Numbered from the stretch's first letter, positions 24,180-34,855 are shown. The stretch is 64,000 bases of DNA from Brasenia schreberi (GCA_036023115.1 JAYKKT010000076.1:2356001-2420000); one strand, 5' to 3'. The notes: generated by a model from the letters alone, not told the origin. Numbers and translations: made by a program.

Positions 24180-25328
24180 CTACACATGATACTTCTTTAA
24201 GTATTGAATATTGATAGGATCTGCTAAATTCCTACCTTCTACATCGATCAACCGATACGAATTGTTCGTAGTGGTTGCTCATACAATATAGGGTCCATCC
24301 CAGTTGGGGCGCCACTTGCCTAGGGGGTGTGGGCCATGATGGTGGATGGTTTTCAAGACCAGTTCTCCCACTTCAAAGTCGCGAGGTATCATGTGTTTAC
24401 TATAATGTCGGGCTATCCTTTGTCGGTATGCACGAGCATGATCCATGGCAAGGAGTCGCCTCTCATATAGCAAGTCTAGTTCGGCCATCCTAGCATGCTG
24501 AAGCGTCTCTAGGGGGAGGTCGAGTGCTATAGATGTATGAAATGAATGTAGTTGGGTATGAATGGGAAGAATGGCGTTTGTGCCATAGACCAATTCGAAT
24601 GGTGTGGCATTCGTGGGAGTTCGGATGGAAGTCCTATAAGCCCATAAGGCTTCATCCAGCTTCTCGTGCCACATCCTACCCTTCTCTAGGGTTTTCTCAA
24701 TGATACCAATGAGAGTCTTGTTTGTGGCTTCGGCTTGGCCGTTGCCTTGAGGGTAGTAGGGCGAGGAGAAGTGGTGAGTTATGCCATACGTGTTGCACAA
24801 CTTAACCATCCGCTCATTCTTGAATGGGGTACCATTATCAGACACTAGGTCTCGTGGAACCCCAAATCGAGCCAAGATATTTCTCCGGATGAAAGCCACC
24901 ACATGTTGCCCCATTACATTTGTTAGGGAAATGGCTTCCACCCACTTGGAGAAATACTCCGTGGCTGCTAAAATAAAACGATGCCCATTCGAGGCCTTGG
25001 GAAATATTGGGCCTACAATGTCAAACGCCCACATGGTAAATGGTCAGGGGCTGACCACGGAATGCAATGCAGATGAAGGGATATGAATGGCGTGCCCATG
25101 CACTTGACACGGATGACACTTCCTAACATGATCGTGACAATCCTTTTTCAGGGTGGACCAAAAATAGCCCCCTCTAAGTATTTTCATTGCCATCATGTTG
25201 TCATTAACATGACCTCCACATTCTCCATCGTGGAACTCGTGCATCACTATCCTAGCCTCCTCTAGGTCGATACACCTAAGCAGAATGCCGGTAAAACTCT
25301 TTTTGTATAAGACCCCACCCAGAATGGT
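24180..25328 (-). pseudogene. N2 integrase fragment, first copy, cut at duplication junction
   Basis: The minus-strand frame encodes the integrase zinc finger (HEFHDGECGGHV), the catalytic core with D, D-35-E, and the GPY-like end. Stops break it: TGG to TGA at 25044-25046, just before the catalytic core, and CGA to TGA at 24279-24281, near the C-terminus. The upstream part of pol is absent because the block ends at the tandem duplication junction (25328). The second copy (41073-43447) continues without that break. Confidence 0.9.
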
Positions 25329-25342
25329 ACCCCATTCAAAAC
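25321..25342. other. Duplication junction with integrase-derived patch
   Basis: N2 sequence ends AGAATGGT (25321-25328), then ACCCCATTCAA, then LTR sequence from AAACTCCCTAC. AATGGTACCCCATTCAAA occurs in the integrase gene: on plus at about 16134-16151, and inverted in N2 at about 24822-24840. AATGGT and AAA are the shared bases at the two switches. Confidence 0.8.
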
Positions 25343-26865
25343 TCCCTACTTGGAGGCGCCACCTACTTGCCACCGGCCCCCTTCGAGGCGTCTACCCCGC
25401 GTCCCATTTGCAGCCGGCCAGCACCCTTGATCACCTACCTTCGCGGAGCTCCCGTTTGCAGCCCAAAGCCAAGGCCACGCTCAAGCAAGACCTCTACGGA
25501 CCAGCTACTCGTAAGTGTCTAAACTCGGTCTTTAGTCGTACACTTGCTTGAAATTCAATTTGATACGGGGTTGTAATAACGGAGCATAGTCTCCCCCCGC
25601 TTGTAATAACGTGGCTTGGCACAACCACACACGTGCACTCTCTTAGTCGTGCACAATTTTGAACACACACGGGCCTAATCAGCCCCTAATATATAAGTGT
25701 ACATATATATTTCATTTTCGAAGGGTTTTATTTAAGTTTGGTGCGTTGTCTTTCAATTCAAACACTCTCACACACATTGAGCTTTCGCTCTTATTTCAAA
25801 GACCCAAGTAAGGGCCGACCTATACTATTTGGGTTTCATTTCATGTCGTGTGAGTAAGTCTTTCAATTCAAACACTCTCACACACATTGAGCTTTCGCTC
25901 TTATTTGAAAGACCCAAGTAAGGGCCGACCTATACTATTTGGGTTTCATTTCTTGTCGTGTGAGTAAGTCTTTCAATTCAAGCACTTTCACACACATTGA
26001 GCCTTCGCTCTTACTCCCAAGACCTTAGTAAAGGCCTTATTGCAGTTATATTTGGGTTTCATTTATGTCGTGTGTGTAGTACTTCAATTCAAGCACTCTC
26101 ACACACATTGAGCCTTCGCTCTTACTCCCAAGACCTTAGTCAAGGCCATACTGCAATTTATATTTGGGTTTAATTTCATGTCGTGTGTGTAAGTCTTTCA
26201 ATTCAAGCACGCACCCACATTGAGCCTTCGCTCTTATTTGCAAGACCCGAGTAAGGTCTCATATACATAAGATATATACGTATTTCCCTTCGGTTATTTC
26301 CCTTCGGTTATTTCCCTTCGGTTATTTCCCTTCTGTTATTTCCCTTCAGTATTGTCTTTACATTTCGGGTTTTCCCTTTGGAGTAGCGTGAGTTTGCATT
26401 GCATCTACGCCATACCACGAGGTAGGACGCATATTGCATCGAAGCAAGCCCCGCTCGAATTTCGCCCATGTAGTGGAGTGTTCATAACACACAAACTAGG
26501 CGACCCAAAAAGGGATAAAAGAAAAGACTTAGGCACGTGCAAATCCACGTGATCTAAAACATGCAATCGCATCTTAAAGACCCGAAATAGACACCTCAAA
26601 CCGTTTCGTAGACTTTCTCCCCAAAACTCGATTTTTTCAAAAGCGTACAGACTGACCCTTGCGCATCGGTGCAAGAAGGTCTGCGACGACAAGAGCTCAC
26701 TTGCTCACGTTCGCCACGTTTAGAAGTCAGTGTTAAATACATCTTCGCTAGCTTAAGTAAGCTAGCTGGCACGCCCTATTTGTATACATACGCCTTAGAC
26801 GCACGATAAAGATCCACTCCAAGCCACGAAAGAGGCGAAGAGGCGGGGCTTTTCGCGCGTCTACA
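25338..26865 (+). mobile_element. P2 5' LTR, 3' half only
   Basis: It begins at the LTR point equal to 8452 and keeps the second GTAAGT (25511), the repeat-hairpin module, the 110-bp repeats, five 14-bp units and both U5 hairpins. It ends TCTACA at 26865. Confidence 0.93.
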
Positions 26866-26870
26866 GAGAT

Positions 26871-26888
26871 TGGCACGCCCGGTGGGAC
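26871..26888 (+). promoter_or_regulatory. Primer binding site of P2
   Basis: TGGCACGCCCGGTGGGAC begins five bases after the LTR end, identical to P1. Confidence 0.85.
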
Positions 26889-27249
26889 GTGAGCCTTTTC
26901 AAAAATCGAGTTTACTTGTAGAAGTCTTGCGAAAATTTTATAAAGGTGTCGTTTTAACTGGTTTTCTTTGCTTTTACTTAGGAAATTTTGAAAAAGCTTG
27001 AAAAGCATGTCAAAATCCAATCCAAGTGAAGTGTCGAGCCAAGGCTCATGCGCATCAAGTTCTCACTCTAGGAGGATTTTCAAAAACAAAATAAAACTAG
27101 ATGAAATCGAGGACTTGAGAAGGGAATTTTAGGCCAAAATCGATGCTCTCAGCCAAGAGGCTGAAGTAGGCGATTCGTGTTCATCAAACGGTGAACAAAG
27201 GCCTAAAAAGAAAATTGAAAAACCTCGCAAGCAAAAAGAAGCCTCCGTA

Positions 27250-29877
27250 ATGGAAGGCAACCAATACCACGAGTCCTTCACACAAAAGGACCGTAAAGCC
27301 CTACAGCAACTGCTGAAAGGGCAAAATAAAGAGAAAAGAAGCTACGCCCTGTCTGATTTCCTTCCTATGGATTACGAAACGGACAGTGACGATGAAATAC
27401 CGAACTTCCATCGGTATGATGGCATGGGAGACCCTAGGTCTCACTTGCAACTTTTCTCACGTCGAGCCCATAAGAAGAAAAAGGACTCGATGAAATGGGT
27501 GTATTGGTTCCCCCTATCCCTTAAGGGCACGGCTGCAAAATGGCTGGCTTCCTACGACTTAAGCCAGTTCGCTACTTTTGAAGAGTTAGCGAACTGCTTC
27601 ATGCAAAGATTTGCACACAACGTGGAAGTCACGCCAACCTTGAATACCTTAAGGGATACAAAGCAAGGCATGAACGAAGACGTGCATGCCTTCATTATAA
27701 GATGGAGGTCTCTTTTGGGCCAAGTGCGAGAGCCTATATCCGAAGGATGCGCAGTAATGCTCATCCTGGATAATTTCAAAAGCGAGTTAAAAACCCTTCT
27801 CTCGCTCCATGAGATTTCAACTTTCCATAAGTTGATCAAAAAGGCCTCCCTTTTCGAAACCAACTTGCGAAAAGGGACATACGACCACTTATGGAAAGGA
27901 AGTGCCGTTCCCAAAACACGCGTGGAAAAGCCCATCGCATATGGGCTGCCCACAACGGACAAAGGGGCAAAGCCCCATAAAATCGCCAATGTCCGGGTGG
28001 ATCCAGGCATGGCGGGCACTTCTAAAAATTTTGAAAAAATAGAAAATAAGAGAGAACGCAATTTTTCAAAGCCAATTGAAAAACGGGAGTACACTCCGCT
28101 GGGGCAACCTGTGTCGGAGGTCCTAGACCTCCTACTTGCCCAGGGCATGATCGAACTCCCTGAAATCCCTGAAGGAGTCATGTCCAAAGGGGGGTATTTA
28201 AACCGATTTTGCAAGTATCATCGGCTCAAAGGCCATGATACCAAACGGTGCTTCTCTCTTCTAAATAAAATTGAGAACTTGATAGCAGAGGGCCGGCTCC
28301 AGGTCACTGCGGAACCTGAGCCACCTCAAGCTATCTTCAAGGAACCCTTTCCCAAACACGCCAGTGGCAGTGGGAAAGGAAAGGAGGTATGTACCCTCAC
28401 CATTTCCAAGAAACTAGCGCGAAAGCCCGAACCTGGTCGACCTGCTTGTGCGCCCATCCTTGTATTATACAAGAGGCCCGCCCAAGTCGTCATTCGGGGA
28501 CCATCAAAAGTGGAAACCCCGGCAAAGCCAGTTTTTAAAATCCAAGGTTCTCCTCAGCTCATCCTTAGAGCCAAGTTTAGCGCAAACCCTAGGCTGGTCG
28601 TGGGGGAAGTCACTAGATCCGGGAGGATCTACCAACCCCCGCACCTTCAAGGTGCTCAAAAGGTGGTCAGTGTGCCTGGCCCCTCAAAAGCATGTATCCC
28701 TAGTGGTCTGCCAAAAGCAGATAAGGACAAAATCATCCTAAATCCTTATGATTTCGAAAACCACCTTTCAAAGATTCCTATTCACATGTCTATCCTAGAG
28801 CTTATCAAAACCTCGCCTAGGCATAGACTTGTCTTAGAGAAAATTCTAGAAAGGGCCAAGGTTGATTCGAACATAAGTCCGGAGTCCTTGTCTGCCCAAG
28901 TGGCTTTATTAGGAGCAAAATCGCCCATCACCTTTTCGGAAGATGATGTAGATAGACCCTACGAAACCCATAACCAGGCCCTGCATATCGAGGTGGTTCT
29001 AAACAACCACTCTCTCGACAGGTGCCTAGTCGATGGTGGAGGAGGGCTCAACATCCTTCCACTTCACGTGGCGTACAAAATCGGAGTCACCTTGACTTCA
29101 GTAAACCCAAGCCCCATCGTTATCACTGGATACGATTGGAATGCGTCTAGGCCTTTAGGATCCATCGAACTCCCAATGAAAACGGGAGGGATCGAACACA
29201 CGGGGGTGTTCCATGTCTTGGACATCCACCCCCATTATAACCTGTTGCTGGGAAGACCCTGGATACACAGTTTGTGCGCTGTGCCATCCACCTTCCACAA
29301 GTGTGTCAAGATCCCTTTTAGGGACCAAGTCGTAGTGATCCTAGGTGAGAGTCACCCACAGCTTCAGGGGATCATAAACTCCCCTTGTTTATCGAGCTCC
29401 CAGGCCCATGAGGCTAACCTGGGGCAAATTATGGTTGAGCCACCTCGGCTCGTGTTGAACAACCCTAGGAAGGTTGTATATGTGAAGGGGCCGCCCAAAG
29501 CAGCCCCCCTCCCGACTCTAATCCTCCTAGGAAAACCCAAACGTTCCCTATTTCCAAAACCCCTGGACAAAAGGCCATACGAGCCTAATATGGACGATAG
29601 CATGTTCCAGGACCACGACTTGTATCCCATCTTTTCAAAAAACAAAAGGTCGTGGAACATGTTATTGAACATGGGCTACACGCCCTACAAGAGTCTAGGG
29701 GCACAAAACCAGGGTCTCCTAGAGCCCATCCTTCCTAGGGCCAACCCAAGCCGATATGGGATCGGCTATACTCCCCGAATACCGCCGGAGCCACCCCCTG
29801 TAACCACCTGGGTCAAGGGTGCCCCGGAGCCTGTCTTAGAAGAGACCTATGGTTTAGACCTCCTATTCCGAGTCTAA
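27250..29877 (+). CDS. P2 gag-protease polyprotein (875 aa frame)
   Basis: This frame encodes the particle protein and the protease that would cut the element's polyproteins. A retrotransposon gag domain spans about residues 50-175 (WVYWFPLSLKG, FMQRFAHN). A knuckle has Cys321, His324, His329 and Cys334, the variant form known from TAT elements. The aspartic protease motif LVDGG has its Asp at residue 595, where retroviral enzymes have DSG or DTG; DGG is usual in this lineage. The tail is proline-rich and ends FRV and TAA. The ancestral start is an ATG at 27007 (MSKSNPSE), 25 bases after a splice-acceptor-like site, but TAG at 27130-27132 closes it, so only this downstream ATG gives a long product. 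Loss of about 80 N-terminal residues may harm function. Confidence 0.88.
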   Translation: MEGNQYHESFTQKDRKALQQLLKGQNKEKRSYALSDFLPMDYETDSDDEIPNFHRYDGMGDPRSHLQLFSRRAHKKKKDSMKWVYWFPLSLKGTAAKWLASYDLSQFATFEELANCFMQRFAHNVEVTPTLNTLRDTKQGMNEDVHAFIIRWRSLLGQVREPISEGCAVMLILDNFKSELKTLLSLHEISTFHKLIKKASLFETNLRKGTYDHLWKGSAVPKTRVEKPIAYGLPTTDKGAKPHKIANVRVDPGMAGTSKNFEKIENKRERNFSKPIEKREYTPLGQPVSEVLDLLLAQGMIELPEIPEGVMSKGGYLNRFCKYHRLKGHDTKRCFSLLNKIENLIAEGRLQVTAEPEPPQAIFKEPFPKHASGSGKGKEVCTLTISKKLARKPEPGRPACAPILVLYKRPAQVVIRGPSKVETPAKPVFKIQGSPQLILRAKFSANPRLVVGEVTRSGRIYQPPHLQGAQKVVSVPGPSKACIPSGLPKADKDKIILNPYDFENHLSKIPIHMSILELIKTSPRHRLVLEKILERAKVDSNISPESLSAQVALLGAKSPITFSEDDVDRPYETHNQALHIEVVLNNHSLDRCLVDGGGGLNILPLHVAYKIGVTLTSVNPSPIVITGYDWNASRPLGSIELPMKTGGIEHTGVFHVLDIHPHYNLLLGRPWIHSLCAVPSTFHKCVKIPFRDQVVVILGESHPQLQGIINSPCLSSSQAHEANLGQIMVEPPRLVLNNPRKVVYVKGPPKAAPLPTLILLGKPKRSLFPKPLDKRPYEPNMDDSMFQDHDLYPIFSKNKRSWNMLLNMGYTPYKSLGAQNQGLLEPILPRANPSRYGIGYTPRIPPEPPPVTTWVKGAPEPVLEETYGLDLLFRV

Positions 29878-29991
29878 CCCATAGTGTTTTCCCTTTGTAG
29901 GTATGACGGAAGATCCCTTTTTCTAAAAATACCAAAAACATTTGAAAACTTAAAATAAAAAAAAATCGAAAAACAAGAAAAACCAAAAACA
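29878..29991 (+). other. Spacer between gag-pro and pol with in-frame stops
   Basis: This is 114 bases, A-rich, between two frames that are in the same phase. TAA at 29875-29877 ends gag-pro and a second in-frame TAA is at 29956-29958. TTTTCCCTTTGTAG (29887-29900) resembles a splice acceptor. The gag-pro stop is kept in all four elements that have this region (P1, P2, N1, N4). Confidence 0.75.
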
Positions 29992-32900
29992 ATGGAAAAA
30001 CAAAAACTCGAAAAAAGTGTGCTTTGTATAGTTCCCAAAGTTCTTGTTTTACAAAAACCCAAAAAAATCAAAAATTTGGAAAATACCAAAAAGATTTTGT
30101 ACATAGCCGCTCCTGGTAGGACTTTGGCGAAAGAAAAGGATTTCGAAAGAAACGTCGTCTGGATAGCCAGACCAAAAATTTCGAAATCACTTAAAAATCC
30201 AAGTACAAAACCAGGTTATTTTGAAAATCACGCGTCAAGTTCCCTAGGGTCTAAAGCCCACGAGAATGATCAAAGCCCAGAAGTGGATCCCCTTGAGGAA
30301 GACCCCACTTCTGAGCTCCCAGAATTTCATAGAATTCTCGATTTTGAAAGACCTTCCCAATCAGTAGGAGGAGATTTCATAGAGGTGAACCTAGGGGATG
30401 ATTCCAATCCCAAAACCATCAAGATAGGCGCATGCTTGCATGAAACTGAAAAGTTAGCATTCATTGCATTTCTACGAACCTATTTAGATGTGTTTGCATG
30501 GACGTATGAAGACATGCCGGGCATAGATCCCAGCATAGTCGAGCATCGTCTTCCCTTAGATGTAGGTGTAAAACCAATAAAGCAGAAGCTTAGGAAAATA
30601 CACCCGAATGTACACACGCAAGTCAAAGAGGGTTTAGAAGATCTGCTAAAAGCCGGATTTATAAAACCCATTGCGTATTCTGATTGGTTGTCAAATATCG
30701 TTGTAGTTCGAAAAACCAATGGGAAAATTCGAATATGCATCGATTTCAGAAACCTGAATAAAGCCACTCCAAAGGATAATTATCCTTTACCAAACATAGA
30801 TTTGATAGTCGATAGTACTGCAAATCATGAAATGTTTTCATTTATGGATGGCTATTCAGGCTATAATCAAATCAAACTAAGCCCACGAGATCAGGGTAAG
30901 ACCGCCTTCACAACCCCATGGGGCACGTACTGCTATACAGTCATGCCCTTTGGTTTGAAAAATGCCGGCGCAACATACCAACGAGCCATGAACACGATCT
31001 TCCATGATCAAATTCACGAGCTTGTAGAAGTGTATGTAGATGATCTCTTGGCGAAATCCAAAACCCGATGCACCCATATCGAATGTTTACAAAAGATTTT
31101 CGAAAGGCTTAGGCTTTACAAAGTAAAGCTAAACCCTCAAAAATGTGTGTTCGGGGTAGAATCAGGGAAGCTTCTCGGCTTTATGGTGAGCCAAAGGGGA
31201 ATAGAAGTCGACCCCTCTAAATGTCGAGCCATCATAGACATGGCTCCACCCTCCAATCTCACCCAAGTCCGTAGCCTTCAGGGTCGATTACAATCTGTGC
31301 GCCGATTCATATCAAATCTGGCAACTAGATGCGAACCCTTCAACAAACTGTTGAGGAAGGGTACGAAATTCTTATGGGATGACGAATGCCAAAAGTCCTT
31401 CGAGAGACTAAAGGCATACTTGGTTAATCCCCCCGTTTTGAATCCTCCAAGACAAGGAAAACCGCTTTTATTATACATCTCCGTGCATGTAAACGCTTTA
31501 GGAGCCCTGTTGGCTCAATACGAGGATGACACCCATAAGGAGTATGCCATCTACTATATTTCGAAAACTCTCTTGGCTTATGAACGAAATTATCAAGCCA
31601 TGGAGAAGACGTGCTTGGCCCTAGTCTGGGCCTGCCAGAAATTCAGACACTACTTCCTAGATCATGAGATCTGGATAGTGTCCAAGCTTGATCCAATCAA
31701 GCACTTGTTCGAAAAACCCATTCTCACAGGTAGATTGGGCAAATGGCAACTCCTTCTAATGGAGTATGATATGAAATACCATCAACAGATCTCCGTTAAG
31801 GGGCAAGCCCTAGCAGATTACGTGGCTGACTTCCCCTTGGAGGACGCATATCCCACTCTTGTCGAAATGCCTGATGAAGGCATATTGCAAAACCATTTTC
31901 AAAACCACATTTTGGCAAATTCTTTCGAAAACCAAGTGTGGAAGATGCACTTCGACGGGGCACGAAACCAACGAGGGGCTGGTGCCGGGATCATCCTAAT
32001 CTCCCCTGAAAAGGGCGAGATTCCCATAGCAGTTCGCTTAGATTTCGAATGTTCCAACAACGTAGCTGAGTATGAAGCACTCATACAAGGCTTAAGGATT
32101 TCGAAAACTCTAGGGGCATCATGCATCGAGGTCTTTGGAGGTTCGCTCCTTGTCATAAACCAGGTTTTAAAAATTTGGCAAGTACGTAATGAGAAACTAC
32201 TTCCATATCATGAGTTGGCCACTCGATTGGTCCAATCCTTCCAGTCGTGTAAGCTCACACACGTGGGAAGAGAGGACAATGGCATCGCCGATGCCCTCTC
32301 TTCCTTGGGTTCAGCCCTGAAGGTCGATCCCATTTCAGGGACCAGATCTTTGGAAATATGGCATGCGCCCCATCCATCCACACACGACTTGGATATTTGC
32401 CAAAACAACCCAGAGTCTCTTGAAAAACCCTGGTTCTATGACATAAAACAATTTTTAGAAAATGGGGGATTCACCGAGGATGCCACATCCAAAGATAGGG
32501 CATTCATTCGTAAGATTTCGACCCGATACACCATCCTGGGTGGGGTCTTATACAAAAAGAGTTTTACCGGCATTCTGCTTAGGTGTATCGACCTAGAGGA
32601 GGCTAGGATAGTGATGCACGAGTTCCACGATGGAGAATGTGGAGGTCATGTTAATGCCAACATGATGGCGATGAAAATACTTAGAGGGGGCTATTTTTGG
32701 TCCACCCTGAAAAAGGATTGTCATGATCATGTTAGGAAGTGTCATCCATGTCACGTGCATGGGCACGCCATTCATATCCCTTCATCTGCATTGCATTCCG
32801 TGGTCAGCCCCTGGCCATTTACCATGTGGGCGTTTGACATTATAGGCCCCATATTTCCAAAGGCCTCGAATGGGCATCGTTTTATTTTAGCAGCCACGGA

Positions 32901-33681
32901 GTATTTCTCCAAGTGGGTGGAAGCCATTTCCCTAACGAATGTAATGGGGCAACATGTGGTGGCTTTCATCCGGAGGAATATCTTGGCTCGATTTGGGGTT
33001 CCACGAGACCTTGTGTCTGATAATGGTACCCCATTCAAAAACGAGCGGATGGTTAAGTTGTGCAACACGTATGGCATAACTCACCACTTCTCCTCGCCCT
33101 ACTACCCTCAAGGCAACGGCGGCCAAGCCGAAGCCACAAACAAGACTCTCATTGGTATCATTGAGAAAACCTTAGAGAAGGGTAGGAGGTGGCATGAGAA
33201 GCTGGATGAAGCCTTATGGGCTTATAGGACTTCCATCCGGACTCCCACAAATGCCACACCATTCGAATTGGTCTATGGCACAAACGCCATTCTTCCCATT
33301 CATACCCAACTGCATTCATTCCATACATCCATTGCACTCGACCTCCCCCTAGAGACGCTTCAGCATGCTAGGATGGCCGAACTAGATTTGCTAGATGAGA
33401 GGCGACTCCTTGCCATGGATCATGCTCGTGCATACCGGCAAAGGATAGCCCGACATTATAGCAAACACATGAGACCTCGCCACTTCGAAGTGGGGGATCT
33501 GGTCTTGAAAACCATCCATCATCGTGGCCCACACCCCCTAGGCAAGTGGCACCCCAATTGGGATGGACCCTATGTTGTACGAGCAACCACTACGAACAAT
33601 TCGTATTGGTTGATCGATGTAGAAGGTAGGAATTTAGCAGATCCTATCAATATTCAATACTTAAAGAAGTATCATGTGTAG
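29992..33681 (+). CDS. pol: P2 pol polyprotein: RT, degenerate RNase H, aRH, integrase (1229 aa)
   Basis: This protein would reverse-transcribe the element RNA and integrate the cDNA. After a basic leader (MEKQKLEK), RT spans about residues 200-400 with its YVDD Asp pair at 350-351. The gypsy RNase H (about 430-560) lacks its first acidic residue (YISVHVNALGALL) and probably acts as a connector. A second RNase H (about 645-775) has Asp655 and the Glu of AEYEAL, but GDS is GGS at residue 717, so a catalytic Asp is lost. Integrase has an HHCC finger (about 875-917), Asp949, Asp1010 and Glu1047. One extra Gly (GNGGQAE) makes the last spacing 36 instead of 35. A GPY-like segment lies near 1190. 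There is no chromodomain. The frame is open, but activity is doubtful. Confidence 0.9.
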   Translation: MEKQKLEKSVLCIVPKVLVLQKPKKIKNLENTKKILYIAAPGRTLAKEKDFERNVVWIARPKISKSLKNPSTKPGYFENHASSSLGSKAHENDQSPEVDPLEEDPTSELPEFHRILDFERPSQSVGGDFIEVNLGDDSNPKTIKIGACLHETEKLAFIAFLRTYLDVFAWTYEDMPGIDPSIVEHRLPLDVGVKPIKQKLRKIHPNVHTQVKEGLEDLLKAGFIKPIAYSDWLSNIVVVRKTNGKIRICIDFRNLNKATPKDNYPLPNIDLIVDSTANHEMFSFMDGYSGYNQIKLSPRDQGKTAFTTPWGTYCYTVMPFGLKNAGATYQRAMNTIFHDQIHELVEVYVDDLLAKSKTRCTHIECLQKIFERLRLYKVKLNPQKCVFGVESGKLLGFMVSQRGIEVDPSKCRAIIDMAPPSNLTQVRSLQGRLQSVRRFISNLATRCEPFNKLLRKGTKFLWDDECQKSFERLKAYLVNPPVLNPPRQGKPLLLYISVHVNALGALLAQYEDDTHKEYAIYYISKTLLAYERNYQAMEKTCLALVWACQKFRHYFLDHEIWIVSKLDPIKHLFEKPILTGRLGKWQLLLMEYDMKYHQQISVKGQALADYVADFPLEDAYPTLVEMPDEGILQNHFQNHILANSFENQVWKMHFDGARNQRGAGAGIILISPEKGEIPIAVRLDFECSNNVAEYEALIQGLRISKTLGASCIEVFGGSLLVINQVLKIWQVRNEKLLPYHELATRLVQSFQSCKLTHVGREDNGIADALSSLGSALKVDPISGTRSLEIWHAPHPSTHDLDICQNNPESLEKPWFYDIKQFLENGGFTEDATSKDRAFIRKISTRYTILGGVLYKKSFTGILLRCIDLEEARIVMHEFHDGECGGHVNANMMAMKILRGGYFWSTLKKDCHDHVRKCHPCHVHGHAIHIPSSALHSVVSPWPFTMWAFDIIGPIFPKASNGHRFILAATEYFSKWVEAISLTNVMGQHVVAFIRRNILARFGVPRDLVSDNGTPFKNERMVKLCNTYGITHHFSSPYYPQGNGGQAEATNKTLIGIIEKTLEKGRRWHEKLDEALWAYRTSIRTPTNATPFELVYGTNAILPIHTQLHSFHTSIALDLPLETLQHARMAELDLLDERRLLAMDHARAYRQRIARHYSKHMRPRHFEVGDLVLKTIHHRGPHPLGKWHPNWDGPYVVRATTTNNSYWLIDVEGRNLADPINIQYLKKYHV

Positions 33682-34842
33682 GATCTGAATGAAATTCCAG
33701 TTTTCGAAAATTTTATAAGGATAGCTGCCCTGAGACGTGTGAATATGGTGCAAAAGCAACTCGTGTGACCCTAAGTAAGAGAATTCGCACTTGTGAAATA
33801 GTGGAGTTTTCAAAATCGTGGTTGCATTTCAAAATCCTTCTTCTTACAAAGAAAGGCCTAGTTCAACATAGCAAGATACTTGCAAGTAGTACGTGCTATT
33901 TCTAAATAGGCTGATCTGGAATGGATCAAGTGTAAGCTTGGGATAAGTCCTCCCCTCTTCTCTTCTCCTTCCAAAAAAGGAAAACAAAGGCCCAAACCAA
34001 AAGGGAATTTCCCATTTAAAGTCTCTTTCCAAAAGAAAGAAACCAGACTTCAAAAAGAAAAATAGATTCTCTTATAAAAAAAGAGGGATTAAAGAAAAAA
34101 TACTCTCAAAGGGAGACCCTCTAGGAAAAAAGGAAAAAGAGGCCAAAAAGCTCAAAAAGAGCAGTTTTCCGCCTTCTATGCCTTAAACCACGGGACACTT
34201 CAGAAGGGACCGTGGTATCTCTTTCCCATCCCTGGCTTATCCCAAGCTAAAGCATGGTTCATTTCGAGGAATCCTAAAGTAAAAATAGGATTTACTTACT
34301 TGAATTTCATCTTGTTTGAGAATTCGACGTTTCGAGTAAGGCGTAGGGATTTGAAATGAAGCTTGTTTTCTTACAAAACCTTCGCTAGATAAGCGAGTGT
34401 TAAGACTCAAACAAGGGCAAGCATGAAGAGCTCAAGATCCTTAGGATCGAGGCTCAAGACAGTTGTCCCTTTTGTAAATAGCTTTTGTAAATAAGTTTTA
34501 AAAACCGAACATCGAACAGCATAGGGTTTTTGCTCACTTGGAGCAGTAGGCCTTGTAAGTCTCTAGAGTTCGACCACACCTGGTCTCTGGGAGGTCGCCA
34601 CTCTTGGCACCACACCCATGTCATCTGCATTCCACGCATGGTACTTACATGAACATGATCCCATATAGGACCAGATTCCATAGTATAACCCTTTGGCGTG
34701 ATTTCTCCTCCTACCAGAGTTTGTAAAATTGAGATTTTTGCTAAAATGGGACGATCCCATATTCTTCGTGGCTAGATCTAGGGAGACATTAAAAGGGGTG
34801 TTTGTCATCTTTGCCCTTATCCAAATCTATTTGGACAAGGCC
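33682..34842 (+). other. P2 3' internal non-coding region
   Basis: It matches 16790-17949 of P1 with a few differences, including an A-run length change near 34126. It contains an A/G-rich block and no recognisable protein domain. Confidence 0.75.
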
Positions 34843-34853
34843 AAAGAGGGGCA
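34843..34853 (+). promoter_or_regulatory. Polypurine tract of P2
   Basis: AAAGAGGGGCA lies two bases before the 3' LTR start at 34856. Confidence 0.85.
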
Positions 34854-34855
34854 TT

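Larger units (their letters stand above)
8452..25337 (+). repeat. Tandem duplication unit, copy 1 (16.9 kb)
   Basis: The unit starts within the P1 5' LTR and ends within the N2 integrase, followed by a short patch. The next 16.9 kb (25338-42221) repeat it with an offset of 16887-16894. I noted roughly 25-30 differences by eye. Confidence 0.92.
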
